From Tricholoma matsutake (lineage: Eukaryota > Basidiomycota > Agaricomycetes > Agaricales > Tricholomataceae), in assembly GCA_026075535.2 (NCBI GenBank), contig AP026541.1:3968001-4032000 (forward strand): a stretch of DNA of 64,000 bases. The letters run 5' to 3'. Under the pieces are notes generated by a model. The model was not told where the DNA came from, ran no database searches, and saw only the letters and a list, made by a program, of their open reading frames with translations. This document shows positions 35,244 through 47,196 of this stretch, piece by piece. Position 1 is the first letter of the stretch. Each line of letters opens with the position of its first letter. Position numbers and translations under genes: made by a program.

Positions 35244-38200
35244 GGTTATGGGCCAATTTCGTTGTTAGAAACAACAATAGAAAGCTTCCTAGCCACTCGA
35301 TGACATACATCATCTGGTTCCTATTCTTTTTTTTTTTGATCGATCATCTCGATCACTCTTGCTGTCCTGGATCACAGACTTTACTTTGTGCACAACCTGA
35401 TAATTCTGGTGCATGTGCTCCTTTGTTGCCACTACACATCTTCCTGCCACTCCACATTAGCCTGTGATGGTCGAGTCAACTATGGCTTCTGATCCTACTG
35501 CCCCATCCATCCCACTCATCAAATTATCTGTCCAGTATGTCAGCGAGAAGCTTGATAAACTCAAATCTAACTACAAAGAATGGTGCAAAGAAATCACCAT
35601 CGCTCTCACTCTCAATGGTCTCTATGACTATGTCACTGGTGATATCACTCAACCACCCTTGTCCAATTACTGTGCCCTCATGAATTGGAAAGCCAACTCT
35701 TGTTTAGCCTATGCCTTTCTAGCGTCCAGCATTGCTCGCTCTGAGTGTCTATTTATTGATATGTCAAAGGGTCCTAGTATTAATTGGAAGGCCCTCCAGG
35801 ATCAGAAAGAAGGCCCAGTTGGACAGGTGCAACTATTACAGCAGGCCCTATCCATTCAGTGCACGAAGGACACTCCCCTCCCCGAGACTGCTGAAAAAAT
35901 CTGCACTCTTATTGAGCATGCTTTTGCCATGGGGGACATCAAAGCTGACCTTCTTTGCTGTATTGCATTGCTTAGTTCCCTCAGTGAAAATTTCCCCCAT
36001 GCGTGATCCATTATTTCTCATGACATTGCCACCTCCACTGCTTCATTGCCTTATACATCCAAAGATATATGCATGTTTCTTGAAAATGAGCAGTCTCTTC
36101 TTGAGAATGACCACCGTAATAATTCCTCGATTGCACTCTTTGCCCACTCCAAGCTGTCAAGGCCTCCAAGTTTGTATCTTTGCATGAACCCCATATGTAA
36201 GAAGCCTGGGCATACCATTGAGTATTGCATCAAACCTGGCAGTGGCATGGTGGGCAGGGCCATTGAGGAATCAGTTGCAGCCCGATGGGTGGCACAGGAT
36301 AAGGGAAAGAAGAATGGTACCTCGTCTCAATTGAGCTCCAGGGTTCTGATCACTGTGAAAGATGTTAACAGTTGGGATTTCACTGTCATGCTCAACTCTG
36401 CCTCGATGGCCCCCCCACCTGATCCACCAGTGGCCCATGTAGCAGGTTTTGTTGGACTGACTAGTGATCAGCTTCCTACTGCCAATGATGGATCAGAATA
36501 TGAGGGTTGGATTGTCACTGAGGATGAGGAAATGACTAGTATTGATTGGGCTCATAATTCTATTACACCCATCACTGACATGCTTTCCATTGAACCTCTC
36601 AATCAGGCAAACCGTTCTCAACTATCCATTGACAATCATCCATTTATTATTGATACTGGGGCATCTGTCCATATTTCCCCCGACAAGTCAGATTTTCTCA
36701 CTCTCCATCTGGTTCAACCACATTCCGTCAAAGGTGTTGGCGGCACATCAATTGTTGCTGTTGGAGTCGGTGACATCAAATTACGGGTTGCTTGAGGTGC
36801 ATCAATCACATTACATAACACCCTCTATATTCCTAATGTGGCAGTTCAGCTTATTTCAGTGGGAACACTGGCTGATGACTCTAACACTACAGCCCATTTC
36901 GACAACTCCCTATGTTGGATCACTGACAAATCCACCGGTGCACTCATTGCTCAGGGATCTTGACTCTCCAAAAAACTCTACACTCTTAACCTATATTCTG
37001 CTGCTGCTGATCATGCATTTACTGTACACAAACCTCTCAACCTAGAAATGTGGCACCACCATCTCGGTCACACAAATTATCAGTCTCTCTGGGATATGGC
37101 CAAAAAGGGCACACTCACAGGTGTGCCTACTAGCTCTATCCCTAAACCTCCTAAATGCAAATCATGTGTTCTCAGTAAACAGACCAGAACTCCAGTTCCT
37201 AAGACACGTGAAGAGGGGAGAGGACATAGGGTGACGAGAAAGTTGGAAAAAGTGTGGGTGGACTCATTGGGCCCCCACAGTCAAATCTCGGGATGGGAAT
37301 TTGTATGTTATGGATATAGTCAATATTTCCTTGGTCGATACCTCTGCAAAATAAGGATGACTCTTTTCCAGAACTGAAAGCTTGGGAATTTGCTCAGGAA
37401 AATGAGACTGGACTGAAAATTGGGACCTACATCACTGATAACGGCGAGCTGAAGTCTCACAAAATGCAGGCTTGGTTGAAAACATGAGGTACAGACCAAC
37501 GATTTACTGCTCCACATACTTCTGCTCACATTGGTCATGTGGAACAGATGCACTGCACTCTCATGGCAAGGCTCGGACTATGAAGATCTACTCAGGGTTG
37601 CCACCATTTCTTTGGGATGAATTTTAGTTGACAGTATCTCATTTGCATGCAAAAACCACAACATGATCGCTACAGGGTGTTACACCTTGGGGAATTATGG
37701 TATGAGTGCAAACCTGATCATTCATACTTGTGGGAGATCAGCTGTCGAGCTTTTGTCCTCATTTCTAAGAAGAACAATCCTAAAATCTTTGAACAGTCAA
37801 TTGAATGTGTGTTGATTGATTATGACTCCAAATCTAAATCATACCGGCTATTAGGAAGGTCCACAGTTCGTATCATGTTAAATTCCTCAAGAGTCATGAT
37901 GGCCATTCACCACACATCCCTCCTGCCGGGTCAACATGCATGGAGATTCAGGACAATAAATCTACTCATACATACCTACCTGTGAACAACAATGAGGATG
38001 ATCCCTTCCCTGCCCACAACCCCACCATTGAGGTCAACAATAGATGTGAACAAGCACCGACACCACTAGCTCCCCCTGTACCCCTGCACTGTTCTTCTTG
38101 AATACCTGTCCATACTGAGAGGCATCCTGATGGTGGACCAGCCACCACTAGGACAACAATGGCTGTTTAGGAATCCTGAGAAAGTGCCATACACATCAAA

Positions 38201-39002
38201 AAAGCATGGCATGCTTGTTGTGCCGCTGTGGTAGCTGCTCAATCACTTGGCCCTGATCCAACACCCTCCCCAACTGATGGAAATAACCCACCGATCATTC
38301 ATCATGATCAGGACGATGTCATCAAAGACCTACATTGATCATTGGATAACCTTGATCTAGGTGATCAGGCACATCAGCTTTGAGCCCTGATCTTGGAGAT
38401 GGCAGATTTTGATCCGGAATCCCTTCAAACTGAGGACATGGGAGGAGGCTAAGAACACCATCGATGCTGAGAGATGGAGGGAAGGCTATCTTGATGAGTT
38501 GAAATCCCTGAAAGACATGGGAGTTTACAAGCTTGTTCCGTGAGCTGAGGTACCCCAAGGGAAGTGCATCCAAAAAGGGAAACCAATCTTCCATATTAAG
38601 CAAAACGAAACTGGGAAGCCCATCTGCTGGAAAGTACATGTCATATTCAAAGGCAATGAACAAATCTATGGTAGAGACTATACTAAAACCACCTTGCCCA
38701 CTGCATGCATGGAATCTTGGTGGATCCTGTTGCATATTGCTGCCTCTTTGGGTTGGGATGTGCAACAGATTGACATAAAGACAGCTTTCCTATATGGGTT
38801 TCTACTGGATGATGAAGTACAATACATGCAACAACCTTCTGACTTTGAAGAACCTGGGAAGGAGGACTGGGTATGGGAACTTCAACATGAGTTGTATGGT
38901 ATGAAATAGAGTGGGTGAATATGGAATCAGATGCTTAATGCACAGATGATTAAATGGGGATTTACTCGCCTACTATTGCAGATCGGACTCCAGCATTGTT
39001 AT

Positions 39003-40164
39003 TAGGGCACAGCATGGGTAACCCTCGGGTATATTCCCTTGTACCCTTACCCATACCCATGAACACTGTACCCACATGGGTATGGGTACGGTGTTACCGT
39101 GGGTTTCCACGGGTTATCTGTGGTTATTTGTGGGTTTCGAGAAGAATACATATTTTAATAGTAAACTAAGTTAATAGAAACCCCCTCGCTTGCGTTTGGA
39201 GTGAGGGAGGGGGTGGTGGACCTATTCTAATAGATAAATTACATTAAATTAATATAGAAAATTCCCCCCTCTGCATTTCAAGCGAGGGAGGGGGTGGTGG
39301 TGCTGTAGTCAATGAAAACAAAACAAAAAACCCCCCCTCTTGCGTTTGGAGCGAGGGAGGGGGGTGGTGCCTGTAGTCACCGAGAACAGAATGAAAAACC
39401 CCCCTGCTTGCATTTGCAGTGAGAGAGGGGGGGGGTGCTGCCTGTAGTCATTGATCCCCGATTCCACCCCACGAGCAGTTGCTCATGGTGGCAGTTGGGT
39501 CCTCAGGTCCTCCTCCTGGTCATTGTCATCATTCCACCTGCTATCCACCCCATGAGCAGTTGAGGCTGGGGCAGGTGGTGTGCCATCATGATGTGGCAGC
39601 GTTGGCGTGGGGTCGTTCCATGTGAGCTCCTTGTTCCAAGGGAATTCCAACCTAGGAAATGAAAGAAACAAAATAGTTAGTTTACGAAAAAAGAAATGAA
39701 TATGAAAAAAAACTTACCATGGGCCCAAATGACGCAATCACATTGTTTGGGCCCGGGTGATGTGGCACTGTTGGGTGTGTGTTGTTAGCTGTTGTCATCC
39801 ATTGTTATCAGTAGTTTAGAACCTGAAAAAGAAGAAACATAATCAATTAGTTTACAAAAAACAAGAAATGAAACACAAAAAAACTTACTATAGGCCCAAA
39901 TGATGATTCACATCATTTGGGCCATGCTATGGTGGTGGTTGGATTATCATATAGTTTAGAAATAGATGTGTCATGAGTATTCAAGAAGGTCAGATGATTA
40001 CTCACCTGACCAAAATCTGGGTACTGGCATACCCGCACATACCTGTAACACTGTGGAAAAGGGTACGGTGTTGCCCAGGTATGGCAATCCCATACCCGTA
40101 CCCATACCCGTGCATACCTGTGACCAGAAACACATGGTGTTACCTGTACCCATGCTGTGCCCTA
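39003..40164. mobile_element. Non-autonomous hAT-like element E1 (in Copia)
   Basis: Terminal inverted repeat TAGGGCACAGCATGGGTA at both ends and target duplication ATTGTTAT at 38995-39002 and 40165-40172. Under the ends lie repeated TACCCA words in both directions. The inside has four CCCCCTC...GAGGGAGGGGG hairpins (39180-39440), two GAGCA-GT-TG(CTC) palindromes with CCACCCC (39464-39491, 39545-39566) and two GGCCCAA...TTGGGCC palindromes (about 39723-39753, 39893-39924). No protein. TIR and duplication length fit hAT. Confidence 0.9.
39180..39440. repeat. Four hairpin-forming tandem units within E1
   Basis: Units of about 65-80 bp, each built on CCCCCTC-GCTTGCGTTTGGAG-GAGGG, with arms of C and G runs facing each other, followed by GGTGGTG and, in three units, CTGTAGTCA. 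The arms vary between units but stay paired. Confidence 0.8.
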
Positions 40165-41172
40165 ATTGTTATTGCAGTGGTTCATGTTGACAATTACCTG
40201 TCAATTGCTGATTCAAAGGAGGAGAATGGGCAGTTTAAAGACCAGATGCATAAGGTCTGGACTATTTCTGAGCTTGGGATGGCACATTTTATTGTAGGGA
40301 TTGCCGTATCTTGGGACCAGGCCACATGTACCATTGCACTTTCACAGATGGCACTTATTGACAAGATAGTTGAACAATTTGGTCAGAAGGAAGCACACCC
40401 AGTCTCTGCACCTCTGGAGCCTGGTTCCAAGCTATGATGGCCTAACCATCAGCTCATTTCCTCAGAAGACTGTCTACAGCTCTCTAAAGTCCCGTACTGA
40501 TCACTTGTAGGATGTCTCCTATACTTGGCAATTTCTACTCATCCTGACATTTCACATGCAGTACAACAACTATCACAGTATCTCAACTGTTACTTTTTTG
40601 AACATTGGGCTGCCGCCATCAGGCTGGTGAGATACATCAAGGGGATGAGGGATCTGAAACTCTATCTTGGTGGTGATCTCCCCATAAATCTTCATGCTTT
40701 TAGCAACTCTGACTGGGCTCATTGCCTTGATATGCATCACAGCGTTGGAGGCTATGTTTGTTCTCTTGGGTCTGGTGCTGTCTCTTGGACATCCCATAAA
40801 CAGAAAGTCATTGTCACCTCATCTTGTGAAGCTGAATACATAGCTGCGTTTGAAGCGGCTAAAGAGTGTACTTGGCTGCACACTCTTCTACACTCCATCA
40901 GTTATCAACAGACAATCCCAATGACTATTTACTGTGACAATTCAGCGACAAAGACCCTGTCTGAATACCCCTTCTCCACTCCCGTGTCAAACATATCGAT
41001 ATCAAATATAATTTTCTCCATGAATGCATCCAATCCAACAACTTATGTCTCTCTTATGTGCATACCTGTCAAAATGTTGCCGACATGTTCACAAAGGCCC
41101 TTGACATTAAACAATTCACATACCTGAGGAACCTCTTGGGTCTCCTCTAATGCGATTCCATGTGAGGAGGAG

Positions 41173-42121
41173 TGTTGAGAATGCTCATTATCACACTGTG
41201 AGTGTACGCGATCATGCATCTGATGTGTGTACTATTTATAGCTTATCTCTTTGATGTGTCATTTTGTAAGTCCCTTTGTGCTGTTTATTCCTTTGATTCT
41301 TTGTGTAGCTGGCCTCACATATCTATAGAGTAGACAGTCAACTGTTCACCTCAGTCACTTATACAGAGACTGAGGTGAGCATGTTTGTTATCACTTGATT
41401 ATGGATCATGTTAAGTACTGAGCTGGATGGGGAAGTCGTCAGATTTCTGGTTGTACCTGGACAATAGAAGTTGCAGAGGCTGGATTGAGTAAGGCAGGAA
41501 ATCCTATGGAAATCTGGGCAGGGTTTACTTGATGTGTTGTACCAAGTGGGGGAGCAGAAAGGACTTCACTTCAACTTATAAGAAGTTGTGCCCTTCTCCT
41601 TGTCAAGTGTCCTAATTTCAAGACAAGGGTAAGGAGGATGACCAGAGGTCCAGAGAATTTCTGGAGAGGATGAGCAAGAGTTCGAGATAGACTTAATAGA
41701 GTAATTGGAGTTTTAAATGGGATAGAATTAAGTGGGAGACTTGGTTGATTTACAAACTGCTAATACAAGACAAAAGTAGCTAGCTTAAATACTAAAGTCC
41801 AGAGGTGATAGGGGTTTCTGAGGCTGTGATAATTGCAAACCGGCTTCTGAGATAAATAACCTGAAACCATTTCATCAAATTGGAAATGAGGGAATTTCAC
41901 CTCTAGGCAGTGCTGCTGATAGGAGGTGGGCTGTGATGCAAGGCAGCCGGGAAGGGGGGCAGAAAATGATCAGAAATCCGGTCGGGAGAATTGGTCTTGA
42001 CAGATCATTACGTACTGTGCCTATAGTTAAACTCTGATTATGCTAGGTACAGTACTTGTATTATCAAAGTCACTTATACAGAGACTGAGTTAAACTCTGA
42101 TTACGCTAGGATTGATTTTCT
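41173..42121 (+). repeat. 3' LTR of Copia, split by an insertion
   Basis: It matches the 5' LTR from TGTTGAGAATGC to GATTACGCTAGGATTGATTTTC, with 594 bp inserted at 41409. Confidence 0.85.
41409..42002. mobile_element. Solo LTR-like insertion in the Copia 3' LTR
   Basis: Starts TGTTAAGTACTGAGC and ends GGTCTTGACA, so TG...CA with TGTTAAG/CTTGACA as short inverted ends. The target duplication GATCA is at 41404-41408 and 42003-42007. The 5' Copia LTR shows the empty site (GGATTATTAC). The inside has no coding frame. These are the marks of a solo LTR left by recombination; no full-length partner is in the window. Confidence 0.87.
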
Positions 42122-42127
42122 ATATGT

Positions 42128-43800
42128 TATTCCTATCATGTTTTAATTTCCACTTGGTTCATAAAGTGGGAAGCTTAATGAGGAAAGCAGATGCATTATC
42201 CAGACATATTGCTCACAAAAGGGGGGTGGAGGAGGACAATAAGAATGTTACCTTACTCAAACCCAAATACTTTTGCATTTGCGCTATGCATCAAGGGAAT
42301 CTATTAATAGATAGTTTGGAAATGGAAATGTTGTCTAAAATTAGACAATGTTCAGAAATGGACAATGAAGTAGTGGAAGCCATGAAAGCTCTGAAGGGAG
42401 AGAAGAAAGGTAATATTAAAGGAGATGAATGAGCTGAGGAACAAGGGTTGGTGTTATTCCAAGGAAAGGTGTATGTACCGAAGGATCAGGATTTGCGAAG
42501 GGAGATCATCTGGTTACATTATAATATGCTGACTGCCAGACACCCAGGAAGATGGAAGACATTGGAATTAGTAATGAGAGATTATTGGTGGCCTGGAATC
42601 TCTAAATATGTGTTGGGGTATGTGGATGGATGTGATATGTGCATGAGGGGGAAGAAATTCCCCGAGAAACCTGCAGGGAAATTAATGCCAAACCCTATAC
42701 CTAAAGCACCATGGCAAGATATATCTGTGGATTTTATTACCAGATTATGTGAGGCTCAAGGGTATGATGCAATATTCGTAGTATGCGACCGCTTCACAAA
42801 GGAGGTCCATATTATTCCTACTACTACAGAAACCTCATCATTGGGCTTGGTGCGCCTCTATCTAAATCAGGTATGGCAGTTACATGGATTACCTGATACC
42901 ATTATCTCCGATTGCGGACCACAATTTGCTTCTGTGTTTATGTGAGAATTAAACAACATATTGGGGATTCAAACTAAATTATCTACGGCATATCACCCGC
43001 AAACTGATGGGCAGACAGAGAGAATGAACCAGGAGTTGGAGCAGTACCTACATATGTTTGTCAACTACCAACAAACTGACTGGTCCAAATGGTTGGCAAT
43101 TGCTGAATTTTCCCACAATAATTAATTCCATTCAGCTACTTGCATGTCACCCTTTTTCACTAATTATGGGTATCATCCTTGCATGAGAATAGAACCCCAA
43201 AGGGAAGTCAAAGTACAGTCAGTAGAAGACTTTGTATCTAAGATGCAAAAGGTACAGGAGGAAGTGGAGGTGGCATTGATGAAAGCACATGATGATATGA
43301 TGCAACACACAGATCGTACTTGAGCTTGCACTCCAGAGTACAATGTTGGTGACTTGGTATGGCTAAGTACCAAGGACCTAAATATTCCACGACCTTCTAG
43401 GAAACTTACAGAGAAACAAGTTGGCCCATACGCAATCTCTAAAGTGATTTCACCTAATGTGGTAGTGCTAAAATTACCTCAATCATTCAAGATTGATCCC
43501 AAGATTAATGTGTCCTGCCTATGCCCCTACTGCCTGCCCACTATTCCTGGCCAACAAACCACTCTGCAACCTCCAATAATAGTAGAAGGTGCTCCAGAAT
43601 ACATAGTTGAAGAAATTCTAGACTCACGTCTTTGATGGGACAAATTGGAGTTCCTAATAAAGTGGAAGAACTATACCAACAAAAATAACTCATGGGAACC
43701 CAAAGAGAATTGTAAGCAAGTGCATAATGTGATTGCCCAATTCTTTAAATGTAATCCAAATGCTCCACATCACATTGCAAGAATGGTGTACCATGTATGA
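42128..43800 (+). pseudogene. Gypsy copy 2 pol 3' part
   Basis: Aligned with copy 1 from 11349 on: end of RNase H (SLMRKADALSR), integrase ([57 protein letters not shown]) and chromodomain remains (EYIVEEILDSRL). It keeps CGA at 42496, where copy 1 has TGA, but has its own stops: TGA 42430 (TGG in copy 1), TGA about 42943, TAA near 43123 and TGA 43633 (CGA in copy 1). No function expected. Confidence 0.88.
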
Positions 43801-43890
43801 GGGGATGAAATTCTGGCCTTACCAAAATTTCATGGAGGGGACAAATACAATATTTTCTCATGTGGAAGTCGAGGCATAGAAGGGGGGTAA

Positions 43891-45463
43891 TGTTAGGAAA
43901 CAGCCCCATTACTTAATAAAATTTCATTTTGTTTTATTATGTCAAATTATGCTACACTATGCCAAATTATACTACACTTTGATAGTGTGAGAATTTTATT
44001 TTGCATGCATCAATATGTATGCGCATGTATGAGCGTGTCAGTAACAACAATGTCCAATATATGTAACATAGTATATAAACCCTAAATATACACCTAGGGG
44101 ACTGCAGTTGTGTTCTCTTAGGTATTCCACCTACACTTGTGGTGCGAAACACCTTTCTCAACAAACTCATCTATAAATAACCCCACACATCAAAACCATC
44201 AATTCCCCCATCATGCGCTGATGATACTCAACCTGGGAAAAACACCAAAACAGCCAATGAGGCAACTGATGATATTTGCACAAGTCAGAGGAAGGGTGTG
44301 AGACATTCCGAATGTTCATGGTCCAACCTGTGGGAAGATAACTAGTTGGTACTAGTTGTGAAGGTAGTGCTATAGGAGACGAAGGTGTTTGGTGTGGTCC
44401 GATCAAGTATTGATCAATATCAAGGACGATCGATGAGATCGACTGTGAACAATGTTTATTGTCGATGGTCGATGTGTGAATTCTGAGGACCTTTCAATAG
44501 TTTGAGAGTATACGAAGACTATGGCTGATGGCTACAAAGTGTTGGGATGGTTACTAGTGCTAACAATGACAGGGTCGAAAGAGGATCAAGGATGAGGATG
44601 ATCGCAGAGGTTTTTTGTCGATTGAGAAAACTCATAGAAGCTTCAATTGTTTAGAGGATAGATCTGATTCTTAGAACTTTATATGAGATGATAGGTGAAG
44701 ACAATTTCTTGTATTTCCAAGTAGATACTACAGAGTTTTATATGTTTTAAAGAAACTTCCTAAAATGGAATGAGAAACATGTGTAGAACATGAGGCAAAA
44801 GATATGAGTTAAGGCACAAGGCCAAAAAGGAGACTGGAATCCAAACAAGAAAGAGATATATCATATGATGAAAGAGTAATAAAGGGTATAGAGCTAAAAA
44901 GGGGCTGTCCTTTGTGTATAAACCGTGCTAAGTCACACAATAATTTGTCCAGTGGGTTCTGTATGCGATAGGGACTTGGAACGAGGCTGACCTACTATCA
45001 GCAGGTTTGAGCACGAGTTGGAATACTTCCTGGCGCACGGTATTCCACCATATAGATAACAAATGCGGTGCCCAATGTCACTTGTAGTCTCTCGATATCG
45101 ATTGATAATGCTTGACAATGGTTGACAATGTTTGATTGCAGTCGCAGCTGTTCGAAGTTAATCAGGGATGTTCTTAGAGGGATCTTAGGGGCTTTCGACG
45201 TAGTCCTAAGGTTGTGCAATGTGGTTTCTTGGTACAATTGATGTCGCTGGTGATGTTTCAATGCAGTCATATTGCGATTGATAGACTGGGTCGCACTGCA
45301 TCTGGGATATCATAGGAGTTAGCCAATGTGATTAGAATGTGGTTAAAGTGGTGAATTGGCCTTTGAGCCGTGGAGACAACCTATCAGCGCATGCATCCTG
45401 CCCTCTTCTTGTAGAGAGAACCCGCATGGTCTTAGCTAGCAGATAGTGGGTGTCGCCCTAACA
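43891..45463 (+). repeat. 3' LTR of Gypsy copy 2, split
   Basis: TGTTAGGAAACAG (43891) to CCTAACA (45463), about 403 bp once the insertion 44218-45387 is removed. The purine tract AGAAGGGGGG precedes it. Confidence 0.87.
44218..45387. mobile_element. 1170-bp insertion in the Gypsy 3' LTR, class unknown
   Basis: It interrupts the LTR between ATCATGCG and CGCATGCATCC. The ends are CTGATGA on the left and, in reverse complement, CTGATAG on the right, so only a 7-bp imperfect inverted repeat. Comparison with the other three LTRs leaves at most CG as the duplicated target. The largest frames are under 100 residues and match nothing I know. It has several CGATCGAT-type words (44405-44470). Confidence 0.65.
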
Positions 45464-45693
45464 CCTATGGCTTGTGACCTGTGGGTTACGGATCTCTGCT
45501 CGGACACTCGGACAGTCCTAGGACTGTCTGAGGACTTTGCTCAGACTTCTTTGGCTGAAAGTCCTGCCAAGTTAAATATCCAGTCCAAGCTGAGTCCAAG
45601 CTGAGTCCTCGGACTGTCCAAGCGTCCAAGTGGACCAGCACTCGTACAGTCCTAGGACTGTTTGAGTTGCTTATATGATTGACTGAAAAATCA

Positions 45694-45775
45694 GTGGCTA
45701 CCGCAGGGATTGAACCCTTGTAGTCACATGATAAAGTACATTTAAGGCAACAATATAACCGTTAGACTAAAGTAT
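45694..45775 (-). ncRNA. tRNA-like sequence in the left arm of E2
   Basis: On the minus strand there is an A-box-like TTTAGTCTAACGGTTA and, about 45 bases on, a B-box GGGTTCAATCCC in a near-complete T arm, ending GCGGTAGCCA. Five of the first six bases can pair with the 3' end. No certain anticodon arm could be drawn, so this looks like a tRNA-derived relic and not a working tRNA. Confidence 0.55.
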
Positions 45776-46604
45776 CATTACAGGTAGATAGTTTTATCTC
45801 TCTATGTACTGCCCCAGCTGTGATGACAAATCAACACAGCTGCATCACCAATGATGATGCCAGCTCATCATCGATCATCACCAACCACCACCACCACCAC
45901 CACTCGATGATGACGCCTCCCTCCCACGTCCCACTGCTGCCACTGCCCCCTGAACACCCCACAGCCATGGGCCCCATGCCAGCACACGATGAAATGGGCC
46001 CAAACAATGATAGAGTTGTTTGGGCCCCAGGTGAGTTTTTTCTTTTTTCTTTTCTCATGTTTTCTTTAAGCTAACACATTTTTTCATTAATTATAGGTAT
46101 ATCTATACTGTAGCAGCACAATGACCCCAAAACCACCAAATGAGGAACAATGACAAGACCACGACCCAGCACCTGCCCCTGCCAGTGCGAGCAACTGCTC
46201 GCATGGGGGAGAGCGGCTGCTAATGATGATGACGATGACAGGGAACAACGACACCACCTGCCCCAGCCCTATGAGCCACTGCTTGTAGGGTGGACGATGG
46301 GTGGAATGACAACAATTAGGGGAGACCCCAATGACAGCCAGCACCCCCCATAACCACCGCAGGCAACTGCTCCTGGGGTGGATGGGGGGTGCAAGAGTGC
46401 AGGTACTGACAGGGAGACAAAAAAGGCCCAAGAGATGTCAACATCTCTTGGGTTCTAGATAAGTTTTTTTTTCCTTTTCTCATTTCATTTTTTGATGCTA
46501 ACCAACTTTTTTTAGGTACAAACTACTACTGGTGACAACAACGATGGGGGGACACCACCACCACCACTGCTGTGAGCCCCTGCTCGCATGGTGGAAGGTG
46601 AGGG

Positions 46605-46745
46605 TGAAGAGACAAGGGGGAAGGGAGACAAGGGGGAAGGGAGATGAGGGGGAAGGGAGACGAGAGGGAAGGGAGATGAGGGGGAAGGGAGATGAGAGGG
46701 AAGGGAGATGAGAGGGAAGGGAGACGAGGGGGAAGGGAGACAATG
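46605..46745. repeat. 16-bp minisatellite in E2
   Basis: About eight to nine copies of GGGAGATGAGGGGGAA, with variants at the TGAGAG and CGAG positions. The long Ser/Pro/Leu frames on the minus strand come from this period. Confidence 0.85.
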
Positions 46746-47099
46746 ATGAGTGGGGACACCCATGACAACACCCGCCCCACGCCTACGAGCATCTGCTCGT
46801 GGGGTGGTTCAGGGGGGAGAAGAATGGGGACAGGAGAGTGAGACAGCCAGGGGACAACCTGGGGAGAGATGAATGCCACCACGAGCAACTGTTGCTCATG
46901 GTGGGTGTTTTTAATTTATTTTTATTATTGATAGTTATGGCCCCCTCCCCTCGAGCTTGCAAGGGGAGGGCTTAGTATTATTTAATTACCCATATTAATT
47001 ACCCCTTGCACAGATGTGAGGGGGTCAATTTAATAATCTATTCATGATATATATAAAATTAGATTTCAGTAATAAATAGATATGATGTATGTAACTTTA

Positions 47100-47196
47100 A
47101 ATGACTACTTGGCTTAAGTGGTAGAGTGTGCATGTTTTGTCATCATGTGATTGCTAGTCCAGAAGGCTGTTGGTTCAATTCCTGCTGTGCACACAT
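47100..47196 (+). ncRNA. tRNA-like sequence in the right arm of E2
   Basis: Plus strand: A-box-like TTGGCTTAAGTGGTAGAG, then TCATCATGTGATTGC and B-box GGTTCAATTCC, ending TGCTGTGCACACA. ATCATGTGAYT and GGTTCAATYCCTGC are shared with the left arm in reverse complement, so both come from one ancestor. Not a convincing mature tRNA. Confidence 0.5.

Larger units (their letters stand above)
35467..41150 (+). pseudogene. Copia gag-pol polyprotein, broken
   Basis: Gag from ATG 35467 (KLDKLKSNYKEWCKEITIAL), a CCHC-like knuckle CMNPICKKPGHTIEYC at 36183, protease FIIDTGASVHIS at about 36645, GAG-pre-integrase MWHHHLGHTNY at 37048 with CKSC, and a short damaged integrase. Reverse transcriptase shows WDVQQIDIKTAFLYGFL near 38757 and HVDNYLSI at 40185, where Copia normally has YVDD. 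RNase H ends the frame with SWTSHKQKVIVTSSCEAEYI (about 40784). Stops include TGA at 36004 and 36793 and TGA or TAG at many later sites, with a frameshift near 40970. The hAT-like element at 39003-40164 divides the reverse transcriptase. Long dead. Confidence 0.87.
34891..42121 (+). mobile_element. Copia LTR retrotransposon inside Gypsy copy 2
   Basis: LTRs of about 353 bp start TGTTGAGAATGCTCATTATC at 34891 and 41173. The order gag, protease, integrase, reverse transcriptase, RNase H is that of Copia. GTGAGGAGGAG just before the 3' LTR is a likely purine tract. No matching target duplication is found, because the Gypsy sequence on the two sides is not contiguous, so a deletion or recombination happened here. 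Two later insertions lie within it: 39003-40164 in the reverse transcriptase and 41409-42002 in the 3' LTR. Confidence 0.88.
34359..45463 (+). mobile_element. Gypsy copy 2, nested and internally deleted
   Basis: Bounded by LTRs of the copy 1 family (34359-34735 and 43891-45463), with target duplication CCCAT at 34354-34358 and CCTAT at 45464-45468, one transition apart. After the 5' LTR it keeps the leader to 34890. A Copia element follows, and Gypsy resumes at about 42128 at the equivalent of copy 1 position 11349. The leader end, gag, protease, reverse transcriptase and most of RNase H (about 3.5 kb) are missing. Its 3' LTR holds a 1170-bp insertion. Confidence 0.87.

Noticed and set aside
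39180..39440. Tandem hairpins as a CRISPR array or attenuators
   Set aside because: They are tandem units inside a hAT-like element with clear TIR and target duplication.
46498..46888. Minus-strand frames with repeated PSSPFPLISLP
   Set aside because: They are translations of the 16-bp minisatellite in E2.
45694..47196. Functional tRNA genes
   Set aside because: A and B boxes are present, but the anticodon arm and acceptor pairing are incomplete, and both lie in the arms of a repeat element.
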